Made by a program: the position numbers and the translations under genes
DNA from: Azophilus sp965221755
GTDB taxonomy: Bacteria > Pseudomonadota > Gammaproteobacteria > Pseudomonadales > Azotimanducaceae
DNA length: 64,000 nucleotides
Direction of reading: 5' to 3'
Assembly: GCA_965221755.1 (NCBI GenBank)
Contig: OZ244921.1
Coordinates: 558,001-622,000, forward strand
In this document: positions 42,662 to 51,635 of the stretch, one piece after another
Position numbering within the stretch: position 1 is the first letter of the stretch
Layout: each line of letters opens with the position of its first letter
The notes under the pieces: generated by a model
Database searches by the model: none
The model's input: only the letters and a program-made list of their open reading frames with translations
Told to the model about the DNA's origin: nothing

Positions 42662-42680
42662 CCGGTGAATGTCCAATGAA
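42481..42680 (+). repeat. Direct repeat, right boundary of the 9.7-kb block
   Basis: Partner of 32750-32949. It includes the fcl stop, the spacer with GTGAATGTCCAATGA and the fkbM start codon. Confidence 0.9.
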
Positions 42681-43494
42681 GGCGCGGTTGATCCGGTTCC
42701 TGTCCGCCATATCCCAAAAGGTCGCCCTGCGGCTCTTCCTGATTGATGAGATTGTTCGGGTGGGAGGGCGCGCGCACGCCCTTGCCCTAGTTGCAGAGAC
42801 CATGCGGCATCCTTCAACTGCGGAGGATTGGGTGCAGCTTCTTCGATTCGTTGGATCGGAGGAGCCGGTATTTCTCGTCGATGTCGGTGCTCATAACGGG
42901 AACTGGGCCGCCGGGTTCTTGAGGTACTGGGAGGATGTCGAGGTTGTGGCGCTGGAACCGGCCGAGACTGCTTTTCGGCGGCTCCAACGGCGGTTCAAGC
43001 ATGATCCCCGTGTGAAATGCCTCAACTACGCAATCAGCAACCAAGACTGCGAGCGAGAGATGCTCGTTGATGACGGCCGGACAGCGCTGAACACTTTTCA
43101 TCACTATACCGACAGCATCAGGAAAGTGTATTCGGCCAAACACGCAAGGACTGAGAAAGTGAGTTGCCGCAAGCTCGCCTCAGCCGTGACTCTGCCGTTG
43201 GGCCGCATAGTCGTTTGCAAAATTGACGTGCAGGGCCATGAAGTATCGGTTGTCGAAGGCTCCCTCTCTTGGTTCCGCAATGTGGACGCGGTGCTGTGCG
43301 AGGTTTCGTTCAGCCCGGAGTATGAAGATCTGGCCCCGAGCTTCGCTCGTGTCGCGGCGGCATTGGCATCTCAAAATCTCTATCCCATCGCATTCCAGAG
43401 CTTTGGAATAACGGAGTCGAACTACGCCTTCGAACGCGATGTGCTGTTCGTCCGGGAATCTCGGCTGGAGCGGGCTTTCGATCATCCGCATTAA
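42676..43494 (+). CDS. FkbM-family methyltransferase
   Basis: A 272-residue protein. SAM site FLVDVGAHNGNWAAGFLRYW (about 71-90), VVALEPAETAFRRLQRRF, and the FkbM motif VVCKIDVQGHEVSVVEGSL (about 177-195). It follows the duplicated fcl end; the original operon was evidently fcl - fkbM, so it probably methylates fucose or another residue of the polysaccharide. A divergent homologue is at 23047. Confidence 0.88.
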   Translation: MKARLIRFLSAISQKVALRLFLIDEIVRVGGRAHALALVAETMRHPSTAEDWVQLLRFVGSEEPVFLVDVGAHNGNWAAGFLRYWEDVEVVALEPAETAFRRLQRRFKHDPRVKCLNYAISNQDCEREMLVDDGRTALNTFHHYTDSIRKVYSAKHARTEKVSCRKLASAVTLPLGRIVVCKIDVQGHEVSVVEGSLSWFRNVDAVLCEVSFSPEYEDLAPSFARVAAALASQNLYPIAFQSFGITESNYAFERDVLFVRESRLERAFDHPH

Positions 43495-43698
43495 GGTAAT
43501 GAGCTGGCTTCTGGTTACAATCCGTCATGGGCAAGGTACCTCCCGCAGGCGCTTTAACACCCTGAATTATATCGGGAAACCAACACCTTGCCCACTTTAC
43601 TCATGCAATATCCGGGCTAGGGGGCGATCCGGTGCGCACCGCCGCCCTCGCCGCCGGGGGCGAGCGCACTGCGTTGCTGAGCCGCTTGGCGCTTCATC
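43495..43698. other. Short intergenic region
   Basis: Two hundred bases without a recognised gene or signal. Confidence 0.4.
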
Positions 43699-45009
43699 GT
43701 GGTGACGGATGACACGACTGCGGCCCTAGGGGAGATCGGTCGGACAAGAGCACCTCTCCGTGTCGTGATCTCCAACGGATTCGGCCAGTTCTTCCTGCGT
43801 CAGGCCGCAATCGAAGCGGCGCGGCGCGGCATCCTCACCGCCTTCGTCACCGGCGGCTATCCGACGCCCGTACTCGGGCGCTTCCTGCGCCTCGGCGGAC
43901 TCGATCGTATCGGCGCGGCAAACCGCCTGCTCGCACGCGGGGCACCGCTTCCGACCGCGCGGGTCCGGCCGCTGTGGGTCGGCGAGCCCTTCCATCAGGC
44001 GGCATCGCGGCTGCGGGGTCTTTCAACGGGCGCCGCGCCGGTCGCCGATCACATCGATCTCATCGGCCGCCGCCTCTACTCGGGCGCCGCAGCGCGGATC
44101 GTGGCGCAACTTGGGTCGGCACACGGCCGCGGGATCTACCACTACCGCGCCGGGTTCGGTGGCATCTCGGTCGATGTCGCCCGGCGGTACGGCTGGCTGT
44201 GCCTGTGCGACCACTCCATCGTCCATCCTGCGGCGCTGCGGTATATGGTCACGCATGATGGTCGCCTGCCTCCGCGCGGCGAGCCGGGGTGCATAGATCG
44301 GAACTGGCGCGCCATTCTGGCCGATATCGAGCGCGCGGATCACGTCGTCGTCAGCTCCGAATTCGTGAAGTTGACATTCCTTCACCACGGGGAGCGGCAC
44401 GACCGCGTCAGCGTCGTGTGGCTAGGGGTCGGCGACGAATTCCTGTCCGCGTTGCCTCCCCGCAGGCCGCTCACTGGACCGATCCGGATGCTCTTCGCCG
44501 GGAGCTTCTGCCGCCGCAAGGGAGGACTCGTGCTAGCCGAGGCATGGAAGCGGCTCGGCGATCTCGACTGTCGGCTCGACCTTTGCGGCTCGGTGGAGGC
44601 CGATGCGACGGCGGCGTTCGCGGGACTGGTCCGCGACCGCCGCGTCACCTGGCACGGCACGGTACCCACCCCGGAATTGGCTACCCGCATGACGGGCGCC
44701 GACATCTTCGTGTTCCCGACCTTGGCGGAGGGGTTCTCGCGCGTGGTGGCCGAAGCGATGGCCGCAGGGTGCTACGTGGTGACCACGGCGAACGCCGCGT
44801 CGATCGTGACCGACGACGGTCGGCACGGCCGGATCGTTGCCCCGGGCAGCGTGACGGCCCTCGTCGATGCCCTGCGCGAAGCTGCGGGGGACCGCGCCCG
44901 GATCGCCCGCACCGGCGCCCGGGCCGCCGTCCTCGTGCGGCGGAGCTACCGGCAGGCCCACTACGGTACCCGCCTGCTGGCGTTGTACGAGACGCTGCTG
45001 GACGGTTGA
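43699..45009 (+). CDS. Glycosyltransferase family 4
   Basis: A 436-residue GT-B protein. RVVISNGFGQFFLRQAAIEA near the N-terminus, then GIYHYRAGFGGISVDVARRY and DHVVVSSEFVKLTFLHHGER. The donor half has IRMLFAGSFCRRKGGLVLAE and VFPTLAEGFSRVVAEAMAAG (E(x7)E at about 335-343). The GTG start is supported by the gene at 28418, whose remnant begins at the same place. It adds a sugar to the repeat unit. Confidence 0.88.
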   Translation: MVTDDTTAALGEIGRTRAPLRVVISNGFGQFFLRQAAIEAARRGILTAFVTGGYPTPVLGRFLRLGGLDRIGAANRLLARGAPLPTARVRPLWVGEPFHQAASRLRGLSTGAAPVADHIDLIGRRLYSGAAARIVAQLGSAHGRGIYHYRAGFGGISVDVARRYGWLCLCDHSIVHPAALRYMVTHDGRLPPRGEPGCIDRNWRAILADIERADHVVVSSEFVKLTFLHHGERHDRVSVVWLGVGDEFLSALPPRRPLTGPIRMLFAGSFCRRKGGLVLAEAWKRLGDLDCRLDLCGSVEADATAAFAGLVRDRRVTWHGTVPTPELATRMTGADIFVFPTLAEGFSRVVAEAMAAGCYVVTTANAASIVTDDGRHGRIVAPGSVTALVDALREAAGDRARIARTGARAAVLVRRSYRQAHYGTRLLALYETLLDG

Positions 45010-45185
45010 ACGGGCTTACTTGAGCGATCGTAGCGGAGAGGGTGCCATTAGCCTCCGCGCCGTCGCGTCAGCACCGGCGCGGCAGTATTGCAACTTTCGG
45101 AGATGATTCTGTTGCAAGCTGGTGCCTAAAGGATCGGGTCACCATGTCCCTCCGTCTCCGATATTGGTGCCCGGTAAAACAGGAA

Positions 45186-45671
45186 GTCGGCCTCCATGGG
45201 GGATCCGTCGGTGTCCTTGCTCACGTTGAAGCACCCGGCCTCGATGACAGGGCCGTCGGGCAGACGATCAGCCGGTGCTTCAACGCCGCCATCCGCCAGC
45301 TTCGCGAGGCGAGCCCGAAGCGCATGGACGCGGGGGATGCCTATCTCGATGCGGCGATGCGCGAAGGTGACCGGGTGCGCTCAAGGTACTAAGAGCAGCG
45401 CCTAGCACGCCTGCGCCTGCGTCATGGTGGATTCGAGAAGTTGGCTAGGGAGCTCGCTCCAGCCCTGCTGGAACGCGGCGGGCTGCCCTGCAGTGAGCTT
45501 TTCGACCTCGCGGAGGAGATCGGCCGAGAAATTTTCTCGCCGTCCGGCACCAACGCCACGCAGTTCATCCGGGATGCCGAGCGCAGCGGCTTCCTCGCGC
45601 CTGCGGACGACGAACACGCCTGTTCCATGCCCACCCCCTCGTTCGCCCGACACCTGCTTGGCGGCGGATAA
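45186..45671 (+). pseudogene. Internally deleted AAA-type ATPase relic (copy 2)
   Basis: Keeps GLDDRAVGQTISRCFNAAIR, REASPKRMDAGDAYLDAAMR, then after a stop codon EQRLARLRLRHGGFEKLARE, LAPALLERGGLPCSELFDLA and the C-terminus RSGFLAPADDEHACSMPTPS, FARHLLGG. It preserves the C-terminal third that is missing in the copy at 33058, while the N-terminal parts are gone. A TAA interrupts it at about 45390. Confidence 0.6.
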
Positions 45672-45683
45672 GCGATTGGAAGC

Positions 45684-47147
45684 CTACGGATGGTTTCCGG
45701 CTAGGGGTGCCGCCGGACGACCGGTCGGGTGATGATCAAGCATGGGCTTGTTGATCTCGCGCAGAACGGCATCGGCAATCACGCGATAGCCTTCCGGCGA
45801 GTAGTGTGAATAGGGATGGAAAAACATGTCCCCCGGTCGCCCCGTCTTCAAAAAAGCGGTATGGATATCGACGACGGGCACACCCAAGCGTTCGAACAGG
45901 CCGATTAAGTCGTATTGCTGGTCCATATCTCCAGCCATATGATTAAAGTTCTGGTCACATTCATTGCGCCAAGATTCGACGACATCGCAATAGCGGGCAG
46001 CCGCTGGCATGTAAACCAGCAACAGTCGCCCCCCCCCCCCCCAACTGTGGATCAGATTCCGTGCGGTGACTATCACGCTCTCGATATCGTCGAGCAACTG
46101 TTCGTTTCTACTATGGTTTTTGATTCCAAGTCCTAGATTATTTCGGGTGGCGTCCAGAAGGAAAAAGTCGATCAGTGGCTGAAATGGAGCCATGAATTCG
46201 AGCTTGGCGGCTTGCTTTCTCCTGACGAAATCGACCTCTTTTTGCAACATCTTGAGCCCTAGGGGGATGGGTTCGGTCAGGTAGCGCCGGAGTTGAGGTA
46301 TTCGCATTTCAAACGATAAATCCCAAGAATCGTTACCTTCAAACCAGCCCCACACGACAATTTTGGGTTCTGCCATTGATGCGTACTCGATCAGTGCGGC
46401 GAGTCCGGCAAGGGGGCCTGACCCACTGATTCCCAAGTTGAGGGTTCTGGGGATTGATGTCCGAATACGGCCCGCCACTGAGTCAGCGCGCCGTACATGG
46501 CTGCTATGCGTGAATGAGTCGCCAACCAACACTATATCCAAGGGTCTTGATTCATATAGGCCGAGGGGATTGTTGAAGCCATGCTCGTCACTGAAATAGG
46601 GCTCGAACTGACCCGATTCGTTGTCATTCACGGTCATCGCTTCGGATACTCCAGAGAGTATCAATAGCCGCGTCCCATCAGGTTTGGCAACCCATCCACC
46701 ATGTGCGATGCTCAAATAAGGGACTGTTTCAGGATAGCCTTCGCGGCGTAAGTCACGAATGAACGCCAAAGAGTCTAGCTGACCGACTGGGCGGCCTGCT
46801 AGCTGAGCATGCGAGATCGTTGCCTCCTCAAATCGTTGGGCTAGGGAGCGGGATTGCCAAGCCAAAAACGCTTCCACGCATAGAACGGCTGTTCCGCTCG
46901 CAGCGACCAGCAACGCGACATTAGATCGCACCGAAGGAGGTAGGCAAAGCGACAGCGCAAAGAGGGAGGCAAACAAAACGCTAGCATGGAAAGCAAGCTG
47001 TCTGAAGGACGATAGGTCAAACCATACCGCTGCATAATATGGGCTGCTAACATACAAGCGAAACGCGACGAGGGCACAGTAAAGCGCAGCGAGCACCAAG
47101 ACTGCTTGAGGCAGCCAGCGCAGCCTTGCCATCTTCAAAGTTGTCAT
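45684..47147 (-). CDS. SGNH-hydrolase-like membrane protein with in-frame G14 tract
   Basis: A 487-residue protein. Three N-terminal membrane spans (RLRWLPQAVLVLAALYCALV, ASVLFASLFALSLCL, NVALLVAASGTAVLCVEAFL) precede a periplasmic SGNH domain: block I LVGDSFTHSSH, GISGSGPLAG, block III VVWGWFEGNDSWD and block V MFFHPYSHYSPEG with the catalytic His. Such proteins transfer or remove acyl groups on exopolysaccharide. ATG at 47147 is chosen over a longer frame because family similarity begins there. A 14-base homopolymer (46029-46042; G on the coding strand) encodes part of HSWGGGGRLLLVYMPA, in frame as printed. A one-base change would truncate the enzyme before block V. Confidence 0.8.
   Translation of the reverse strand: MTTLKMARLRWLPQAVLVLAALYCALVAFRLYVSSPYYAAVWFDLSSFRQLAFHASVLFASLFALSLCLPPSVRSNVALLVAASGTAVLCVEAFLAWQSRSLAQRFEEATISHAQLAGRPVGQLDSLAFIRDLRREGYPETVPYLSIAHGGWVAKPDGTRLLILSGVSEAMTVNDNESGQFEPYFSDEHGFNNPLGLYESRPLDIVLVGDSFTHSSHVRRADSVAGRIRTSIPRTLNLGISGSGPLAGLAALIEYASMAEPKIVVWGWFEGNDSWDLSFEMRIPQLRRYLTEPIPLGLKMLQKEVDFVRRKQAAKLEFMAPFQPLIDFFLLDATRNNLGLGIKNHSRNEQLLDDIESVIVTARNLIHSWGGGGRLLLVYMPAAARYCDVVESWRNECDQNFNHMAGDMDQQYDLIGLFERLGVPVVDIHTAFLKTGRPGDMFFHPYSHYSPEGYRVIADAVLREINKPMLDHHPTGRPAAPLAGNHP
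46029..46042 (-). repeat. G14 homopolymer within SGNH protein gene
   Basis: A run of 14 identical bases inside a coding region, in frame at this length. It is a candidate contingency (phase-variation) site because it lies upstream of the catalytic His. Confidence 0.7.
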
Positions 47148-47271
47148 AGTGGGATTCTCAATGGAACAAACGCTTCCAGCCCGATTTGCCCAGATCCCCA
47201 CCAAGCGACCGAACCGCGGGCATTCGGTTGGGGTATTGGGGATGAGTGCAAGGCAAGTATACTCGCAGAAC

Positions 47272-47691
47272 ATGGGAACCCGAAAGCCCAAACTTGGTCC
47301 GAGCGGCGCCAACCGCTCCTTTGGATTGTTGCTTGCCGTTGTCCTTGCTGTGGCGGGCTTTTGGCCATGGATCGCCGCTTGCTCCCTTTCGCCGGCGCTC
47401 AACGGCTTGGCGTTGGCGGGTGCCGCGGCGGCGCTGGCGGCGGCGCTCCTGAGGCCGGGGCTGCTCGGTCCCGCCACGCGGGCCTGGCTGTTCCTCGGTC
47501 GCCTGCTGCACCGGGTATCCAGCCCGGTGGCTATGGGCATCGTCTTCTTTCTAGTGGTGACGCCGCTCGCGCTCGTGATGCGCCTGACCGGGAAGGATCC
47601 GATGCGGCGTCGATTTGAGCCGGAAACGTCCAGCTATTGGATCCGGCGCGATCCCGCCCCCCAGCCGGATACGATGAGAAACCAGTTTTAG
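47272..47691 (+). CDS. SxtJ-family membrane protein
   Basis: About 139 residues. A short basic N-terminus (MGTRKPKLGPSGANRSFGLL) is followed by spans LLAVVLAVAGFWPWIAACSL, LALAGAAAALAAALLRPGLL and VAMGIVFFLVVTPLALVMRL, ending in the conserved cytoplasmic tail GKDPMRRRFEPETSSYWIRR. This is the SxtJ pattern, a small protein that travels with DUF5989 and NodU-type carbamoyltransferases. An ATG at 47242 is an alternative start. Confidence 0.85.
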   Translation: MGTRKPKLGPSGANRSFGLLLAVVLAVAGFWPWIAACSLSPALNGLALAGAAAALAAALLRPGLLGPATRAWLFLGRLLHRVSSPVAMGIVFFLVVTPLALVMRLTGKDPMRRRFEPETSSYWIRRDPAPQPDTMRNQF

Positions 47692-47889
47692 CGTTTGGCG
47701 CCGCGGTTCGCCAAGGCGTGTGCCATCCGGGCGGGGAAGTGGGGTGCTGCAGCAGATATTCAGGCCGCGGATGAGGGCGGCGCGAAAGCCGTTATCGGGG
47801 TGCCAAACCAACACCCAGCCTCCCGCTCTGACTTAATCGCCGCGATCGTGGATAATGCGGCTGGCGGAACGATCCGCCTTGGAGGTTTC
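47692..47889. other. Intergenic spacer
   Basis: No gene recognised between the SxtJ-like and DUF5989 genes. GGAGG (47881-47885) serves as ribosome-binding site for the latter. Confidence 0.4.
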
Positions 47890-48036
47890 ATGTTGCTGCG
47901 GGAACTCTGGCTCTACATGCGCGTGCGCAAGAAGTGGTGGCTGCTGCCGATCTTGGTGACGCTACTGCTGCTCGGCGGGCTGATCGTGCTGACCGAGGGA
48001 AGCGTCGTCGCGCCGTTCATCTACACCGTCTTCTAG
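47890..48036 (+). CDS. DUF5989 small membrane protein
   Basis: A 48-residue protein, MLLRELWLYMRVRKKWWLLP followed by a single span (ILVTLLLLGGLIVLTEGSVV) and APFIYTVF. This matches the short DUF5989 family found between SxtJ and carbamoyltransferase genes. The function is unknown, perhaps a membrane partner of the transferase. Strong GGAGG site upstream. Confidence 0.85.
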   Translation: MLLRELWLYMRVRKKWWLLPILVTLLLLGGLIVLTEGSVVAPFIYTVF

Positions 48037-48044
48037 CATCCCGC

Positions 48045-49880
48045 ATGCGCGTGCTCGGCATTTCGGCGTTTTACCATGACAGCGCCGCTGCCTTGGTCGT
48101 GGATGGCGAGGTGGTCGCCGCCGCCCAGGAGGAGCGTTTCACCCGCCTGAAGCACGACCGGTCATTTCCGCGCGGCGCCGTTGCCTGCTGCCTGGATGTG
48201 GCCGGCCTGTCGCTGGACCAAGTCGATCTCGTCGCCTTCTACGACAAGCCGTTCCTCACGTTCGAGCGCCTGCTTGAGACCTACCTGTCCTTCGCGCCCA
48301 GGGGGTTTCGGTCGTTTTCGGCGGCCATGCCGACCTGGATGAAGGAGAAGCTGTTTCAAAAGCGCTTGCTGGGGCAGGCGTTGCGCGGCTTCGACCCCGA
48401 TTTCGATAGCGAGGCGAAACTGGTGTTCGCCGAGCACCACCAGTCGCACGCGGCCAGCGCCTTTTTCCCGTCGCCGTTCGACTCGGCCGCGGTGCTCACC
48501 ATAGACGGCGTGGGGGAATGGGCGACAACGACGCTCAGCCTGGGTGAAGGCAACCGAATCGGGGTGGTGCGCGAGCTGCACTTTCCGCATTCCCTTGGCC
48601 TGCTCTACTCCGCCTTCACGCAATACCTCGGCTTCCGGGTCAATTCCGGCGAGTACAAGGTCATGGGGTTGGCGCCCTACGGCGAGCCGCGGCACGCCCG
48701 CACGATCCTCGACCGCCTGATCGACGTCAAGGAGGACGGCACCTTCCGCTTGGATATGAACTACTTCGGATACTGCACCGGGCTGCGGATGACCAATCGC
48801 CGCTTCGAGGCCCTGTTCGGCCAGCCCGCCCGCAGGCCCGGGGACCGGCTTGAGCCGTTCCATATGGACATCGCCGCCTCGGTGCAGGCGGTCACCGAGC
48901 AGGTGGTTGAACGCCTAGGAAGGTCGATTGCGAACGAGACGGGAGCCCGCAACCTGTGCCTGGCCGGCGGCGTCGCCCTCAACTGCGTCGCCAACGGCAG
49001 GCTGCTGCGCAGCCGCGCCTTCGAGAATATCTGGATTCAACCGGCGGCGGGGGATGCCGGAGGCAGCCTAGGCGCCGCCTTGGCGGCCTACCATCACCAC
49101 TTGGGCAAACCCCTGCGCCGGAGGACGGGCGGCGACGGGATGCGGGGCGCCTATCTCGGTCCGGCATGGGACGACGAGGCGGTCGCAACGCGACTGACGC
49201 GGGCGGGGGCACGCTTCCGTCGCTTGGATGATGCGGAGCTATTGGAAAGCGCCGTCAACGCACTGGTCAGCGGCCAGGCGCTGGGCTGGTTCCAAGGCCG
49301 GATGGAGTTCGGCCCCCGGGCGTTGGGAAACCGCTCGATCCTCGGCGACCCGCGCTCGCCGGCCATGCAGCGCTCCCTGAACCTGCGCGTCAAGTTTCGG
49401 GAGAGCTTCCGGCCGTTCGCGCCCTCGGTGCTGCGCGAGGATGTTGCGGACTGGTTCGAACTGGACATCGACAGCCCTTACATGCTGGTCGTGGCCGATG
49501 TCCGGCAAGAGCGGCGCCGACCCCTTTCCCAAGCGGACGAAGCGCTGGAGGGGGTGGGCCGAGTCAACGCCGTGCGCTCCGAGATTCCCGCCGTGACCCA
49601 CGTGGACCATTCGGCACGGATTCAGACGGTGGGCCGGGACACCAACCCCAAGTACCACGCGCTGCTATCCGCGTTCAAGCAGCGCACGGGCTGTCCGGTG
49701 CTGGTCAACACCTCGTTCAACGTGCGCGGCGAACCGATCGTGTGTGCGCCGGAGGACGCGTTCCGCTGCTTCATGGGCACCGATATCGAGGCGCTGGCCG
49801 TGGGCAACTGCTTCCTGCTGAAGAGCGAACAGGATGTAGCGCTCAGGCGCGACTACCGCCGCGAGTTCAAGCCGGACTGA
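48045..49880 (+). CDS. Carbamoyltransferase (NodU/TobZ family)
   Basis: A 611-residue enzyme. The YrdC-unrelated ATPase-type half begins MRVLGISAFYHDSAAALVVD and has the metal-site motif FAEHHQSHAASAFFPSPFD (about 128-146). TIDGVGEWATTTLS, NSGEYKVMGLAPYGEP and CLAGGVALNCVANGRLL follow. The C-terminal half has MEFGPRALGNRSILGDPRS and LVNTSFNVRGEPIV. It moves a carbamoyl group from carbamoyl phosphate, via carbamoyl-adenylate, to a sugar hydroxyl. With SxtJ and DUF5989 it forms a conserved trio. Its last codons are copied at 15370. Confidence 0.93.
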   Translation: MRVLGISAFYHDSAAALVVDGEVVAAAQEERFTRLKHDRSFPRGAVACCLDVAGLSLDQVDLVAFYDKPFLTFERLLETYLSFAPRGFRSFSAAMPTWMKEKLFQKRLLGQALRGFDPDFDSEAKLVFAEHHQSHAASAFFPSPFDSAAVLTIDGVGEWATTTLSLGEGNRIGVVRELHFPHSLGLLYSAFTQYLGFRVNSGEYKVMGLAPYGEPRHARTILDRLIDVKEDGTFRLDMNYFGYCTGLRMTNRRFEALFGQPARRPGDRLEPFHMDIAASVQAVTEQVVERLGRSIANETGARNLCLAGGVALNCVANGRLLRSRAFENIWIQPAAGDAGGSLGAALAAYHHHLGKPLRRRTGGDGMRGAYLGPAWDDEAVATRLTRAGARFRRLDDAELLESAVNALVSGQALGWFQGRMEFGPRALGNRSILGDPRSPAMQRSLNLRVKFRESFRPFAPSVLREDVADWFELDIDSPYMLVVADVRQERRRPLSQADEALEGVGRVNAVRSEIPAVTHVDHSARIQTVGRDTNPKYHALLSAFKQRTGCPVLVNTSFNVRGEPIVCAPEDAFRCFMGTDIEALAVGNCFLLKSEQDVALRRDYRREFKPD

Positions 49881-50524
49881 GTGCAGATAATGGCGCGTGT
49901 GCGAAATTACCTGCAGTATGGATGTGGTTGGTCGGCGCCGAAGGGTTGGAGAAATTTCGACGCGTCGCTCACGCTGCGCTTTGAGCGCCTGCCGCTGATA
50001 GGAAGGCTATACACCCGAAACGACCAGCGATTTCCCGAGAATGTCGAGTACGGGTGCATCGTGAAGGGCTTGCCGGTCGCTGATCAATCGTTCCACGGTG
50101 TTTACTGCTCCCATGTGCTGGAGCACCTGTCCTTGGCTGACTTCAGGACGGCTCTGATCAACACATGGCGCATTCTGAAGGGGGGGGGGTATTTCGTCTC
50201 GTCGTGCCGGATTTGGAGCACATGGTTAACCGGTACATCGACGACCGTTCGGAAAGTGCTGCTCACACATTTATGACGGACACCGGGTTAGGGGCACTGA
50301 AGCGGGACCGCAGTTTACGCGGTTTCGTGGTCTCCTATATGGGCAATTCGAAACATCTATGGATGTGGGATTTCAAGTCCATATCAGCGGAGCTTTCGCA
50401 TGCCGGATTCACCGACATCCGCAGTGCAGCCTTCGGCGACAGCTCGGATGCCGCCTTTTCGGAAGTCGAAGACAAGGATCGATGGGAGAACTGCCTTGGT
50501 GTCGAATGCAGAAAGCTTGCTTGA
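49881..50524 (+). pseudogene. Class I SAM methyltransferase split by a G10 tract (phase-variable candidate)
   Basis: The first part reads MARVRNYLQYGCGWSAPKGW, the glycine-rich RYLQYGCG-type start, and reaches SHVLEHLSLADFRTALINTW RILKGGG. A run of ten G (50180-50189) then throws the frame. With 8 or 11 G it would continue VFRLVVPDLEHMVNRYIDDR and on to DRWENCLGVECRKLA. Downstream sequence is fully conserved, so the gene is intact apart from the tract. The GTG or ATG (49890) start follows the carbamoyltransferase stop directly, so it belongs to that operon and probably methylates the same glycan. Confidence 0.8.
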
Positions 50525-50530
50525 CGTCGC

Positions 50531-50653
50531 CTGCATTCGCTGAAGGGCAATATGGCAGGCATGTGGAGTATCCGCGTGTCAGGGAACTGGCGCGTTGTGT
50601 TTCGCTTCGAAGGCGACAAAGCAGTGGATGTGGACCTGATGGATTACCATTAG
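50531..50653 (+). pseudogene. C-terminal remnant of HigB-type toxin
   Basis: Reads LKGNMAGMWSIRVSGNWRVV, FRFEGDKAVDVDLMDYH and stop, the second half of a HigB/RelE toxin. The first half is replaced by the end of the methyltransferase gene. The antitoxin follows 18 bases later. Confidence 0.85.
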
Positions 50654-50670
50654 GCTAGTAAACTAGGAGG

Positions 50671-50979
50671 ATGGCGATTATGGCAATGCTGAATCCCTGT
50701 CATCCGGGCGAGACGTTGCGTGACGATCTTGCGGCGGAGGGGCTCACAGTGACTGATGCGGCAGAGCGGCTCGGCTGCGCACGGCAGGCGCTGTCCGAGT
50801 TGCTCAACGGAAAAATCGGAATCTCTCCGGCGATGGCACTGGCGCTGGAGAGACTGGGATGGAGCGATGCAAGCTGCTGGATGCGTCTCCAGGCAGCCTA
50901 CGATTCGGTCGGAGCGCAAAAGTTGGATCAGGCTGGCCGGCGAGCGCCAAGATCGCCTTGGGCAGTCAGCGCAGCTTAA
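50671..50979 (+). CDS. HigA-type antitoxin with a foreign C-terminal tail
   Basis: MLNPCHPGETLRDDLAAEGL, VTDAAERLGCARQALSELLN and GKIGISPAMALALERLGWSD are the classical HigA helix-turn-helix. AGGAGG lies just before the first ATG. From about residue 82 the sequence (VGAQKLDQAG and on) comes from a copied end of the flippase gene (identical 20-base stretch at 54659) and then from the SGNH gene start, so the natural tail is replaced. An orphan antitoxin remains, with a truncated toxin. Confidence 0.8.
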   Translation: MAIMAMLNPCHPGETLRDDLAAEGLTVTDAAERLGCARQALSELLNGKIGISPAMALALERLGWSDASCWMRLQAAYDSVGAQKLDQAGRRAPRSPWAVSAA

Positions 50980-51260
50980 GCGGCCTCAACATCGCACCGT
51001 ATCAGTTCCTCGCACACCGCCGCTTGGGCGCTGTGGAGATGTGCTGGCCACCCCTTGGAGAGGCCGGCGCGCAAACCCGCTAGGGCATCAATTTTCTTTC
51101 TGCCGGCCAGCAAAAAACAGTGCTCGGTCGCGATCTTTCGATTGGGCGATTTTTTCCGCAAGATTGGCATCAAACCGCATGGTTCAATTATGCCCGATAC
51201 CAGTAGGGCGATGGGCGTTCGGCGCTATGTATAATCCGACGCGAGTTTTGGTGATGCCTC
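50976..51260. other. Scrap region between HigA and the MNT gene
   Basis: The first bases repeat the start of the SGNH-type gene (36630-36690). The rest has no recognised gene. Confidence 0.4.
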
Positions 51261-51635
51261 ATGCAGGATAGCCCTTTAAATAGCCAGCCGTTTCCGGTGC
51301 CTAGCCGCTCCCAAGGCCCGCTTTCCCAAGAAGACCAAGACGCTTGCGTTGAAGAGATCGTCAAGCGGATCGTGGCGGGGTTCAATCCCAAGCGGATCTT
51401 TCTTTTCGGTTCACGCGCCCGTGGCGACCACCATGCGGATAGCGATGTGGACCTGCTTGTGGAGGTGGAGGGGGGCGACCCATTCAAGCTGGGGGGGGGC
51501 ATGCGCAGGGCTGTATTCCGAAGCCCGCTGGGCAAGGACATCGTCGTCGTTCCCAAGGAGGACTGGGAGGGGCGTGCGAAGTCCATGTTCGACATTGTGC
51601 GCTACGCTATGGGCGATAGGGCTGTGCCTTCATGA
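51261..51635 (+). CDS. Minimal nucleotidyltransferase (MNT) antitoxin-like protein
   Basis: A 124-residue protein. FNPKRIFLFGSRARGDHHAD (GSRARG, about 48-53) and SDVDLLVEVEGG (DxD at about 62-64) form the nucleotidyltransferase site. MNT proteins act as antitoxins of HEPN toxins by adenylylation. A run of nine G (51491-51499) falls in the coding region, in frame as printed. The next start overlaps its stop as ATGA, the usual MNT-HEPN arrangement, but the HEPN gene is only a stub. Confidence 0.8.
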   Translation: MQDSPLNSQPFPVPSRSQGPLSQEDQDACVEEIVKRIVAGFNPKRIFLFGSRARGDHHADSDVDLLVEVEGGDPFKLGGGMRRAVFRSPLGKDIVVVPKEDWEGRAKSMFDIVRYAMGDRAVPS

